41,719 nucleotides of DNA from an uncultured Bacteroidales bacterium (GTDB lineage: Bacteria > Bacteroidota > Bacteroidia > Bacteroidales > UBA932), in the NCBI GenBank assembly GCA_944323245.1, contig CALURT010000022.1, positions 1 through 41,719 on the forward strand, given 5' to 3'. The stretch's first letter is position 1; the number at the start of each line of letters is the position of its first letter. Made by a program: the position numbers and the translations under genes. Below, in pieces: positions 34,348 through 41,719 of this stretch. The notes below the pieces were generated by a model. The model made no database searches. It was given only the letters and a program-made list of their open reading frames with translations, and was not told the DNA's origin.

Positions 34348-36735
34348 ATGGAAACTTTTACCGATCATGAGATTGAATATGCAAAAGCATACATGGATCT
34401 CAGCAGGCAACGTGGACGGGAACTCAATGACTTAGATTGGGAGAGGTTGAGAAAAATCCGTGCTCCATGGGGAATTGATATCAGACGATCAAATCAGATA
34501 GTCAGCTTTGTTGATAAATACGGGGTGGAGGCAATGCAGACCTCTTCTCCGAAAAACAATGCAGGAAATTATTCCATTGTTTTAAAATCTGTCGGAAGTG
34601 AAAAACTACAAGTAATCAAACTCATTAAAGAGCTATTTGATATTGGTTTGAATGATGCCAAAGTATTGACGGATTCAGTGCCAACTGTGCTCGGGACAGC
34701 TGATAGTAAGAGTGAGGCGGAATTTGTCAAGGAGAGTCTGGAAAATTTAGGTGCAAGAGTGGAAATATCAGGCTCGGAAAATCAAACGCCTAAAGCAAAA
34801 GCAAGCGACAGCTTGTCAAAAGACATGATTCCAGTATATTTTGACAAGATTGCAGGCAATTTACTTTCTATACATGACAACGGCTCAGATGTATTCTATA
34901 CTTCGTTGGATGACTCATTAAAAGGAGAAATCAGAAACGAATTCGGTATTTCATTGGACGATGAAATTATCTTTTTCAGGGATACATCTTCATGGAATAC
35001 TCGTGACAACGGTTTGGTAATTACGGATACTGGTATCATCGGGAAACCGGATGATGAAACTTATATAAAATATGATTGGGGAGAAATAAAGTCCGTGATA
35101 TATAAGGATATGTCCATTTATATTGATACAGGAGAGGGCTATGAGTCTGTTCCAGGCAGATTCTGGCTAAAGTCACCTGCAGAGAATGATTTGAGAAAGT
35201 TGGCGGAAAATCTGGATTCTATTGCCAGTAAAGTAGACAAGGTTCAGGGAGATGATGATATTAAGTTTCAAGAATTCATTGATGCCGTTGAAACAGAACA
35301 GGACATAAACAGTGCATATAAAATTTTGAATGATTTCGAATCTAAATTTGGTACTGATAATCTTTATTATCCTTATATGAGATTGAAATTTGAGGTTTTG
35401 GCCGATGATTCGCAATCGATAATTGAGTGTGCTGATACTTTGCTGGAAATTTATGACGACAATCTGAAGGACATCAAAAAGGAAGCATATAAATTTAAAG
35501 CACAAGCACAGTATAAAATAGGCGAATATCAGAACGCAAGACATTCTTTCTTTAAAGGAACAGATAACCCTTCCGTGGAATTGAAGACAGATAAGTTGTT
35601 TAAAGACATTGATGCAAAATATTACCAAACATTTTTTGAACTGCCATACAATAAGAGAAAAATAATAGCAGTCAGTAACTCTGTGACTGATTTGACTCCG
35701 GAATCTTTTGAAGTGGTCGATATTCATAAAACAGGGAACTTTTCATTTCCTATAGGACATCCGGTCAGCGGGCAACTATATGTCGGGCATCCATTTGTAA
35801 AAGACAAATATCTGCCTATTGATACATACGATCTGGAATTGCTTGAAGATAGATTAAGGGAATTCTGTTATGTCGTCCAATCACTTGGTGCGGTGGAAGT
35901 TGCCGTTGAAAGCATCAATGGTGGCAGCTTACAAACTGTTTCAGATAATGATTCCGGCTTGTCTGCCAATGCTTCAGCAAAAATTAACAGTGGTTCTGGC
36001 AGTGTTCATAAACATTCTTCTATCGATGCTTTTGAAGATTTTAAGAACAGGATAAATTTTCATCAGTATTTTACCCCGGCACACAAGCCATATCTTCCTG
36101 AAAATCTTGTATGGTATAGCAATGAACCTTCATGGCAGAGACTTTTTAATCAAAGAATGAATGGAGGGCTTTTGGAACATCATGAAAATATATCCACCAG
36201 TAAGAACAAGGTTGTCAGCAGTAAAGAATACTTGCAGATAGACGCTGAATTCAAAGCTTTGTTTTATAAAGTCGGCGGTGGAAAACAAAATACAAGCGAA
36301 ACGACTCTGACTGAACGCAGTAATGTAGAATTGTCGATTTATGTCAGATTTGCACCGATTGATGCATACGGCAATTCGCAGACAGTCAATAAAACAGGAC
36401 AAATTCCAGCGAGTCTGAGTGCAAGCGAACAACAGTATAAGGATGAAATCCTGTTCTGTCTCGAAGACGGAGGCAGCATCAGCGACGATGACCGGAAATA
36501 TCTTGAACGCAAGAGAATCAAATTCGGCATATCCCCGGAGCGGGCAGCGGAAATAGAAAATTCATGTGTGCCGCAACAGACAGATGAAGAAAAGGAATAT
36601 CTGGAGACCTTCAAGGAAATGACGGAAGGAAAGGAGATGACGGACCGTATCAGGAGAATCCTTGAAAGGGAACGGGAATCTCTCGGCATAACAAAAGAAC
36701 GCGCGATGGAAATAGAGCAAATGTCTAACTTTTAA
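34348..36735 (+). CDS. 795-aa multidomain protein with ribosomal L7/L12 C-terminal-like domain
   Basis: Predicted cytoplasmic protein, 795 aa. Residues about 75-140 (YSIVLKSVGSEKLQVIKLI, then AKVLTDSVPTVLG and AEFVKESLENLGARVEI) closely follow the L7/L12 C-terminal domain pattern. About 155-280 looks like a bacterial PH-like beta domain (GLVITDTGIIGKP, then YDWGEIKSVIYKD). About 290-410 is helical and TPR-like (KFKAQAQYKIGEYQNARHSF). The middle (about 430-650) is unassigned and beta-rich. A helical motif ending in GI(S/T)xERAxEIE appears at about 707-735 and 765-790, and a diverged copy at about 26-54. Domains suggest recruitment of a partner, possibly translation GTPases or membranes. This fusion is unusual. 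It is followed 12 bp later by a 56-aa gene. Confidence 0.65.
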   Translation: METFTDHEIEYAKAYMDLSRQRGRELNDLDWERLRKIRAPWGIDIRRSNQIVSFVDKYGVEAMQTSSPKNNAGNYSIVLKSVGSEKLQVIKLIKELFDIGLNDAKVLTDSVPTVLGTADSKSEAEFVKESLENLGARVEISGSENQTPKAKASDSLSKDMIPVYFDKIAGNLLSIHDNGSDVFYTSLDDSLKGEIRNEFGISLDDEIIFFRDTSSWNTRDNGLVITDTGIIGKPDDETYIKYDWGEIKSVIYKDMSIYIDTGEGYESVPGRFWLKSPAENDLRKLAENLDSIASKVDKVQGDDDIKFQEFIDAVETEQDINSAYKILNDFESKFGTDNLYYPYMRLKFEVLADDSQSIIECADTLLEIYDDNLKDIKKEAYKFKAQAQYKIGEYQNARHSFFKGTDNPSVELKTDKLFKDIDAKYYQTFFELPYNKRKIIAVSNSVTDLTPESFEVVDIHKTGNFSFPIGHPVSGQLYVGHPFVKDKYLPIDTYDLELLEDRLREFCYVVQSLGAVEVAVESINGGSLQTVSDNDSGLSANASAKINSGSGSVHKHSSIDAFEDFKNRINFHQYFTPAHKPYLPENLVWYSNEPSWQRLFNQRMNGGLLEHHENISTSKNKVVSSKEYLQIDAEFKALFYKVGGGKQNTSETTLTERSNVELSIYVRFAPIDAYGNSQTVNKTGQIPASLSASEQQYKDEILFCLEDGGSISDDDRKYLERKRIKFGISPERAAEIENSCVPQQTDEEKEYLETFKEMTEGKEMTDRIRRILERERESLGITKERAMEIEQMSNF

Positions 36736-36747
36736 ATTCAATACATT

Positions 36748-36918
36748 ATGGGTAATAACGTAATAAAATCAGGAAGCAACAATGCTATCCAACAAGTAGG
36801 GAACCTGATGGAAAAAGGCCAGAAAAACCAGACAGGTATGATAGGGGCTATTGCATTGGGGGCTATTGCAGTTGCCGGTTTTGCCATAAAGGTTGTAGGC
36901 GATATGGCTAAAAAGTAA
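36748..36918 (+). CDS. 56-aa small hydrophobic peptide
   Basis: ATG 36,748 to TAA 36,918 encodes MGNNVIKSGSNNAIQQVGNL followed by a charged stretch and GMIGAIALGAIAVAGFAIKV, ending DMAKK. The glycine/alanine-rich hydrophobic helix of about 20 residues suggests membrane insertion. The N-terminal half is polar and rich in Asn/Gln/Gly. It fits exactly between the L7/L12-like gene (12 bp) and the TerB-like gene (11 bp), which supports it as a real gene. It could be a membrane peptide, a toxin-like pore or a secreted RiPP precursor. Confidence 0.6.
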   Translation: MGNNVIKSGSNNAIQQVGNLMEKGQKNQTGMIGAIALGAIAVAGFAIKVVGDMAKK

Positions 36919-36929
36919 AAGATAAGGCT

Positions 36930-37298
36930 ATGGATATAAAAAGCAAAATGGCAATACTGATTGCGAGAACAGGGGTATTTTTTGCCAACTGTGACGGTAA
37001 TTACGATGAACGGGAAAGAATGTTCATTAAAAATTTTGTTGCTGAACTGAAAAAATCAGAATCTGATGTTACCGATGATGCATTGGCCACAGTAGCCGAA
37101 TCTCTTGATAGCGTATATACATTATCCGAGATAATTGCTGAAACCAAGTCATATTTGACTGCATTCAATCCCAATGAAAAGAAAGCTCTTCTTGATGTAT
37201 TATCTGACTTTATAAGTAAGGTAATTAATGCTGATTCAGTACTTTCTGACAAGGAAACTGAAAATTTTGCCCAGTGGAAATCTGCTATGTACGAATAA
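36930..37298 (+). CDS. TerB-like protein
   Basis: 122-aa helical protein. It resembles the TerB/tellurite-resistance-like helical fold: the first helix pair has an acidic, possibly metal-binding loop (NCDGNYDERERMFIKNF), and a second acidic loop reads NADSVLSDKETENF. Stand-alone TerB-like domains are found in stress and phage-response loci, often with membrane and peptide-processing partners. It follows the 56-aa gene by 11 bp and precedes the putative peptide precursor by 12 bp. Confidence 0.72.
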   Translation: MDIKSKMAILIARTGVFFANCDGNYDERERMFIKNFVAELKKSESDVTDDALATVAESLDSVYTLSEIIAETKSYLTAFNPNEKKALLDVLSDFISKVINADSVLSDKETENFAQWKSAMYE

Positions 37299-37310
37299 AT
37301 TTCGATAATT

Positions 37311-37556
37311 ATGCTTTACAATTCAACAAAGACCAGCGCCGGCACAGTGATGCCGCTGCTGATGGGCTGCACGATGCAGTCAAGGATTCAGGAATATCTG
37401 AACGATCAGCCGTCATATTATGACCCTGTCACTCAGAGAACTTACGATGCCCGCGTAGTGGGTACATACAGTCTTAGGACCGAAATGACCAAGTACAATG
37501 CTACAAATGTAAAGGCTGATCAGAAGAATACCATTGATGACAAGAAGAATGTCTGA
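37311..37556 (+). CDS. Putative graspetide-type RiPP precursor peptide
   Basis: 81 aa. It has no signal or membrane helix. The C-terminal ~30 residues are rich in Thr/Ser/Lys and Asp/Glu/Asn (MTKYNATNVKADQKN, then TIDDKK), the side chains that ATP-grasp ligases join by ester or amide bonds. It ends 3 bp before the ATP-grasp ligase gene, the usual arrangement of a precursor with its modifying enzyme. It shares the TKY start of the microviridin core but not its PSD continuation. The precursor role is inferred from position and composition. It could instead be an unrelated small protein. Confidence 0.5.
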   Translation: MLYNSTKTSAGTVMPLLMGCTMQSRIQEYLNDQPSYYDPVTQRTYDARVVGTYSLRTEMTKYNATNVKADQKNTIDDKKNV

Positions 37557-37559
37557 CGG

Positions 37560-38552
37560 ATGGTGCTGATTTTCACCAACAAGGAAGACTCCCATCCGAA
37601 CCTTGTGATAGAACACTTGGAGAAGATGGGAGTTCCTGTTTTCAGGTTCAATACCGAGGCTCTGCTCACCGATTACGAGTTCTGTTGGCGGGCTGACAGT
37701 TCCGGATGCGATTTCCTCATTCACTGCAAGGAGACAGGACTGTCTGTAAAAGGTTCTGAAATCACCGCAATATGGGACAGACGACCGGAAAAGCCGTCGG
37801 AACTGCCGGTACGCAATACGGCGCAGATAGACAGGCATAATCTGGAGGAGGCTTTGGGTTTTCTGCGTTTTATGAGATATTATCTGAAAGACATCCCATC
37901 GATCGGAAACATAGTCAATGACATTCCTGCTTCTTCGAAGATGCTTCAGATGAAAGTCGCACATGAAATTGGGCTGAATATTCCTGCAACATGTATGTCC
38001 AATGGGAAAAGTCAGATTGTCAACAGTATGGGCAGCGCCGCTGTATTGGCATTGAAGCCAATAGAATCTTCTCTGATATGGGACGAAAGCGACGAATCGG
38101 AATGGCTGTTCATGACGCAGAAAACTACATTGCAAGACATATCAAATGCTCCTGCAGAGGCATTCTCCCAGACGGTCAGTTTTGTCCAGGAGTATATTGA
38201 AAAGGCATTTGAACTTAGGGTAACTGTCGTGGGTGACAGAGTCTTCTCCTGCAGGATTGACTCCCAATCACAGCAGGATGATACAGGGAAAATTGACTGG
38301 CGGCAAGGGTACGGCAATGGCATCGGATGGTCGCAGTATGAGTTGCCGAATAATATTTCATGCAAGTGCCTGGAGTACCTGCACAAGATGGGGCTGAATT
38401 TCGGCTGTTTTGACTTCATCGTCACTCCATCCGGGGAATATGTTTTCCTCGAATGCAACCCGAACGGCCAGTGGCTCTGGGTGGAACTGGAGACCGGACT
38501 GCCCATATCGCAGGCCATTGCGGCATGGCTAGCAAATAAACGGAGCCGATAA
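37560..38552 (+). CDS. ATP-grasp peptide ligase, MvdC/MvdD-like graspetide synthetase
   Basis: 330-aa ATP-grasp enzyme resembling the ribosomal-peptide maturases that make omega-ester or omega-amide rings. Landmarks in order: LIFTNKEDSHPNLVIEHLEK with VFRFNTEALL; AIWDRRPEKP; NDIPASSKMLQMKVAHEIG followed by IPATCMSNGK; ELRVTVVGDRVFSCRIDSQ; KIDWRQGY; and the metal site NFGCFDFIVTPSGEYVFLE with CNPNGQW (Glu/Asn). Length is typical (about 320-330). The gene starts 3 bp after the 81-aa precursor candidate. This is the clearest indication that the island makes or modifies a peptide. Confidence 0.85.
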   Translation: MVLIFTNKEDSHPNLVIEHLEKMGVPVFRFNTEALLTDYEFCWRADSSGCDFLIHCKETGLSVKGSEITAIWDRRPEKPSELPVRNTAQIDRHNLEEALGFLRFMRYYLKDIPSIGNIVNDIPASSKMLQMKVAHEIGLNIPATCMSNGKSQIVNSMGSAAVLALKPIESSLIWDESDESEWLFMTQKTTLQDISNAPAEAFSQTVSFVQEYIEKAFELRVTVVGDRVFSCRIDSQSQQDDTGKIDWRQGYGNGIGWSQYELPNNISCKCLEYLHKMGLNFGCFDFIVTPSGEYVFLECNPNGQWLWVELETGLPISQAIAAWLANKRSR

Positions 38553-38591
38553 TAAAGATGTAATAGGTAGAATATTAAAACACTAAAGCAC

Positions 38592-40370
38592 ATGGAAGAT
38601 AGCAACAATTCAAAAGTACATGGCGGTTCTATATCGGACGAAAAATTGGCGGCATTATATGATTTCCTGACAGACGAGGGCTTTTGTCCTGAATGCATAG
38701 AAAACGAGTTTATTTCTTTTTCCTATTACGGAACAAATGTTAATATATGTTGTCCAGACGAAGACAATAGAGACATTTACGAGATTTTCCATATAGCAAA
38801 TGCCAGTATGGAAATCTTAATGAAAGATTGGGCCAGGATATGCAAATTAATGTCTGAATATCCTATGATTAAGGTCATAAGAGATGAAGAGAATTCCTGG
38901 TTCCTTATTACAGCCGTGCTCGAAGCAAATATAGACAATAGGGAAAATTTCCTGTCGAAACTATATCTGCGGCTTGACGCCATATTAGCCTGCAGAAAAG
39001 AATTGGACAAAAACTGCGATTCGTCTGATCCTGAGGTACGAAGAGCCTTTGCAATGCGATGCCTGAAAGATGCCGGGTATTGTCCTGAGATAATAGACGA
39101 AACAGGAATCCGTTTCACATATTCGGATATTGATTTCCAACTGTGGCTATACCAGTGGGGCTTTAATGTGCTGGTATCTTCTGTTCCTGCAAATGAATAT
39201 GAAGACGATTACGGGAAATTGATCCAAGATATTTTTTGTCTGGCGCAAATAGGTATCTATAAATGCATTCCATTTGAAACCGATAAAGGAGAGAGAATGC
39301 TGTGGTTGTCAAGTGAAATTTATTACTCTTCCAAGGAATGGGAAGACGAAAACTCTTCATATTTTTTGAAAATGCTGGAATCTGCTATGGCTTGTATTCC
39401 TGAAGCCAGCTACTATTTGGATAGGATAGCGGAAATTGCAGATAATTCAGAAAATTTTGATCCCTCGTCACTGGTAGATGAGCCCGCTTTACCGGAAAGT
39501 GAGGACAATACCAATTACCAGTTTCTTTTCAACAGTCTCAAATATTATGGTTACAGGCCGGAGGATATTAATGGCCAATTTATTCATGTTAAAACAGATG
39601 AGATAAATTTCAATATCGGAACAACAGAGAACAATAAGAATCTATATTTTGTATTCGCTTTTCAAAAACTTGATGCAAAGCTGGATAAGAGGTATATATC
39701 CGATGTGGCGATAACAACCATGAGAGAAAGATTCGGGCAATGCTATATACAAAAAGGTAACGACGGAGATGAATTGTGGTTCAAAACAACTGCGGAATTT
39801 CCGAAAGACATGGATGACGAAAAGTTCATCTTCCAATTCAAATCTCAGATAAGTCATATAAATGATATGATGCTCGAAGTCTGGGACAGGGAAGATGAGT
39901 ATGAATCAAATGAAGACGGAGACACGGCAATTCAGAATGAAGACATCGGGAATCGGGAAGAGGTGATGACGATCTTCAAATATCTGAAAGATGGGGGATT
40001 GTGTGACAGGGCACCGGAAAGCGATGCTATTGTATTCAATCTGGACGGCAAGGAAAGATGCTTTGTCGTTCTGGAATATGGTTACTTTATATATCATGAT
40101 ATTTGGGCTTCTGAAGAGAAGCACCATACTTTTGAAAGCGAGGCCGAAGCCGCGAACGACATCATAAATGATACGCTTAATATGATTCAGATTTACCGTA
40201 TTGAAGACGGGGAGGGACACTGGATGAGATTCTCATGGTTCTTTGATGAATTCCCTGCAGATAATGCAGAAGAGTTTATAAGCGATATCAAAGCAGTAAC
40301 GGAAGCAATGGATTCTTATGAAAATGAATTCATAAAAAGACTTGTAGAAATTGAAAGCAAAACCAAGTGA
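38592..40370 (+). CDS. Protein of four tandem YbjN/secretion-chaperone-like repeats
   Basis: 592 aa. Four repeats of 120-150 residues begin near residues 18, 150, 308 and 457. Each has a helix with a pattern like LKDAGYCPE or LKYYGYRPED, a beta-sheet stretch (IRFTYSDIDFQLWLY, FIHVKTDEINFNIG, IVFNLDGKERCFVV), and an acidic second half with a tryptophan strand (LWLSSEIYYSS, LWFKTTAEFP, MRFSWFFDEFP). The fold is likely that of YbjN or type III secretion chaperones, which bind unfolded or partner proteins. Linkers are acidic. The ligase gene is 39 bp upstream. The UDG-fold gene overlaps its end by 20 bp. A binding/chaperone role is inferred. Confidence 0.6.
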   Translation: MEDSNNSKVHGGSISDEKLAALYDFLTDEGFCPECIENEFISFSYYGTNVNICCPDEDNRDIYEIFHIANASMEILMKDWARICKLMSEYPMIKVIRDEENSWFLITAVLEANIDNRENFLSKLYLRLDAILACRKELDKNCDSSDPEVRRAFAMRCLKDAGYCPEIIDETGIRFTYSDIDFQLWLYQWGFNVLVSSVPANEYEDDYGKLIQDIFCLAQIGIYKCIPFETDKGERMLWLSSEIYYSSKEWEDENSSYFLKMLESAMACIPEASYYLDRIAEIADNSENFDPSSLVDEPALPESEDNTNYQFLFNSLKYYGYRPEDINGQFIHVKTDEINFNIGTTENNKNLYFVFAFQKLDAKLDKRYISDVAITTMRERFGQCYIQKGNDGDELWFKTTAEFPKDMDDEKFIFQFKSQISHINDMMLEVWDREDEYESNEDGDTAIQNEDIGNREEVMTIFKYLKDGGLCDRAPESDAIVFNLDGKERCFVVLEYGYFIYHDIWASEEKHHTFESEAEAANDIINDTLNMIQIYRIEDGEGHWMRFSWFFDEFPADNAEEFISDIKAVTEAMDSYENEFIKRLVEIESKTK

Positions 40371-40956
40371 TAGCCAGGTCCATTTTCTCCCGTGGGTCGG
40401 CGAAAATTATGAAAAGGGCATCTGCGGCCGGAGAGTTCTTGTCCTCGGCGAGAGCCATTATTGTGCAAAGCCGGAGGATGATACGCCATATATCACACGG
40501 AAAGTAATTGCGGACCTGCTGGACCCGGGCAGTGAACACGAGGCGTACAAGAACACTTATACCAAGTTCGAACGTGCCCTGGCAGGAAAAGTCCTGAACT
40601 GGCAGGGGAAGTCGGAATTATGGAATTCGGTCATTTTCTATAATTTCGTCCAGACGCCCTTGAGCGGACCACGAAAGTCGCCATCCGTCAAGGAATTTCA
40701 AGATTCCTTTGCGGCATTTTTCGAAGTCCTGGAACAATATCGTCCCGACTGCGTGATAGCATGGGGCAAGAGGCTCTATGAGCATCTTCCGCCGGCTGGA
40801 CGTCAAGGAAAGACGGTGCCATTGACAGGCGGCACATCACTGGAAACATGGGTATATGTCCTGTCAGACGGGAAATGCGTGGGTGTGCTGCCGATACAAC
40901 ATCCTTCCTCCGGTTTTTCATGGGATTTCTGGCATTCTGCCATAAAGAGTTTTTGA
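40351..40956 (+). CDS. Uracil-DNA-glycosylase-fold protein
   Basis: 201-aa protein with UDG-superfamily features: FLPWVGENYEKGICGRRVLV then LGESHYC near the N-terminus, the strand NSVIFYNFVQTPL, RPDCVIAWGKRLYEHLP in the middle, and IQHPSSGFSWDFWH near the C-terminus. The Asp/Asn catalytic residue of canonical UDG is replaced (GESHYC in the motif I position), so glycosylase activity is doubtful. Only a TTG (40,351) serves as start in this frame; it overlaps the end of the YbjN-repeat gene by 20 bp, which suggests coupling. Members of this group occur in mobile or defence loci; function unknown. Confidence 0.68.
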   Translation: MKAKPSDSQVHFLPWVGENYEKGICGRRVLVLGESHYCAKPEDDTPYITRKVIADLLDPGSEHEAYKNTYTKFERALAGKVLNWQGKSELWNSVIFYNFVQTPLSGPRKSPSVKEFQDSFAAFFEVLEQYRPDCVIAWGKRLYEHLPPAGRQGKTVPLTGGTSLETWVYVLSDGKCVGVLPIQHPSSGFSWDFWHSAIKSF

Positions 40957-40983
40957 TTGGAGACTGAATTGAATGAATAAAAG

Positions 40984-41454
40984 ATGCTGGATACTGTTTA
41001 TATCGCGGACTTGGAGCATTACAGTAAAGTTCTGAGTCAGGCTTTTAAAGTGAAAAAATCTCTGTGGATTGCCACTGCAGACATCAAAGATCTGTACATC
41101 AGGGTCGGTAATGAACGGCTTCCGTTTCTTGGAGTGTTGGCCGGACTTCTTGAAAAAGGGGTGGAGATACGGCTTATGCACGCCAAAGAACCTGGTCCGA
41201 TATTCAGAGAAGACTTTGATCGATATCCTATATTGTTCACGGCGTTGGAACGTGTCTTATGTCCGCGTATTCATTTCAAGATGATGATATTCGACTACAA
41301 AACGGCTTACATAGGATCGGCGAATCTGACCGGAGCAGGAATCGGCATGAAAAGCAGCAGGACGAGAAATTTTGAGGCAGGAATCTTGACCGGAGATCCA
41401 GACCTTGTTGAGACCTTTCAACTTTGCCATTCAAATGTGGAGTCCTTGGTTTGA
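40984..41454 (+). CDS. PLD-family protein, C-terminus cut by IS remnant
   Basis: Open frame of 156 aa with one HKD motif: IHFKMMIFD supplies His97, Lys99 and Asp104, followed by the family sequence YIGSANLTGAGIG. Single-HKD proteins often work as dimers in nucleases. The last ~14 residues (from about residue 142) are the complement of the transposase remnant (VERSQQ and KVE codons read antisense at about 41,403-41,454), so the native C-terminus seems lost. It is probably a truncated, perhaps inactive, gene. It lies 27 bp after the UDG-fold gene. Confidence 0.7.
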   Translation: MLDTVYIADLEHYSKVLSQAFKVKKSLWIATADIKDLYIRVGNERLPFLGVLAGLLEKGVEIRLMHAKEPGPIFREDFDRYPILFTALERVLCPRIHFKMMIFDYKTAYIGSANLTGAGIGMKSSRTRNFEAGILTGDPDLVETFQLCHSNVESLV

Positions 41455-41719
41455 TAGGTCTGAACTTGATAAAATGGTCATGCAGTTCATATTGGAAATC
41501 ATAATTGAAGAATTCTGTTCCCCAATCAGTCTGTATCCGCTGAACGGGAAAAGGAAAGGTGTTCAGTATCTCTCCTAAAAAATGAATTGTACTTTCCGCT
41601 TTTTTATTGGGATATACACGAATGGTCCTCAAACGGGTACAACGTTTCACAACAGCTTTAACCTGATGCCTTTTCAACACACGCCACACGGTCATGGCTG
41701 AGAGCTTTATTCTCTTCCT
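41404..41719 (-). mobile_element. IS481-like transposase remnant (rve domain), open at the window edge
   Basis: Minus-strand reading frame with integrase-core similarity: IQTDWGTEF (one catalytic Asp), then FIKFRPIKPRTPHLNGKVER (Glu) followed by SQQ. The frame is open upstream of the ATG at 41,695 to the edge, so the 5' part lies outside the window. At the 3' end it stops matching a transposase after SQQ at about 41,405; the next codons are the complement of the PLD gene. The element is therefore broken at this side. It marks the right end of the accessory island. Confidence 0.75.

Overview
The window looks like a Bacteroidales-type (phylum Bacteroidota) chromosome segment. The evidence is a SusC/SusD pair, many lipoproteins with short SPII signals, and promoters of the Bacteroidota type (TTTG, 19 bp, TAnnTTTG). 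Recognisable ribosome binding sites are weak. No rRNA, tRNA or CRISPR array is visible. The genus cannot be fixed from the sequence alone.

Region 1 (1-20,830) is a polysaccharide utilisation locus. After 780 bp of repeat-rich non-coding DNA comes a GntR/LacI-hybrid regulator (minus strand). It diverges from a five-gene plus-strand operon: a secreted clan GH-A glycosidase, an MFS transporter, a fucose/arabinose-isomerase-like enzyme, a ManA-like protein with a degenerate kinase-like N-terminus, and a ROK-family kinase. A seven-gene minus-strand operon (20,728 down to 8,898) converges on it: EEP-family lipoprotein, SusC, SusD, BACON-domain lipoprotein, a second EEP lipoprotein, a DUF6259-like glycosidase and an aldose-1-epimerase-like protein. 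Both operon promoters have the same -33/-7 architecture, with a nearly identical 20-bp site at the start of transcription (19 of 20 bases match). This points to one regulon under the GntR protein. The model is outer-membrane import of a glycan, release of a monosaccharide, import by the MFS protein, then isomerisation and phosphorylation.

Region 2 (20,944-27,715) is an RND multidrug efflux operon (outer-membrane factor, RND pump, membrane fusion protein) with its own terminator. A divergent AraC regulator lies next to a symmetric array of four TGTCG boxes. Region 3 (27,732-29,551) holds a cysteine synthase and a membrane-anchored HTH-type protein.

Region 4 (about 29,600-41,454) is more AT-rich than the rest and looks acquired. 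It begins with tandem promoters and a strongly folded, terminated RNA of about 240 nt. It continues as one tightly packed run of plus-strand genes: a MORN/TM2-like lipoprotein, a small coiled-coil protein, two multi-pass membrane proteins, a 55-aa peptide, a 795-aa protein carrying a ribosomal L7/L12 C-terminal-like domain, a 56-aa hydrophobic peptide, a TerB-like protein, an 81-aa putative RiPP precursor with an MvdC/MvdD-type ATP-grasp ligase, a protein with four tandem YbjN/chaperone-like repeats, a uracil-DNA-glycosylase-fold protein and a PLD-family protein. The last gene is cut by an IS481-like transposase remnant at the window edge. This cluster is the best candidate for an undescribed system, perhaps a membrane-associated, peptide-modifying stress or conflict system. 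That functional reading is inference.
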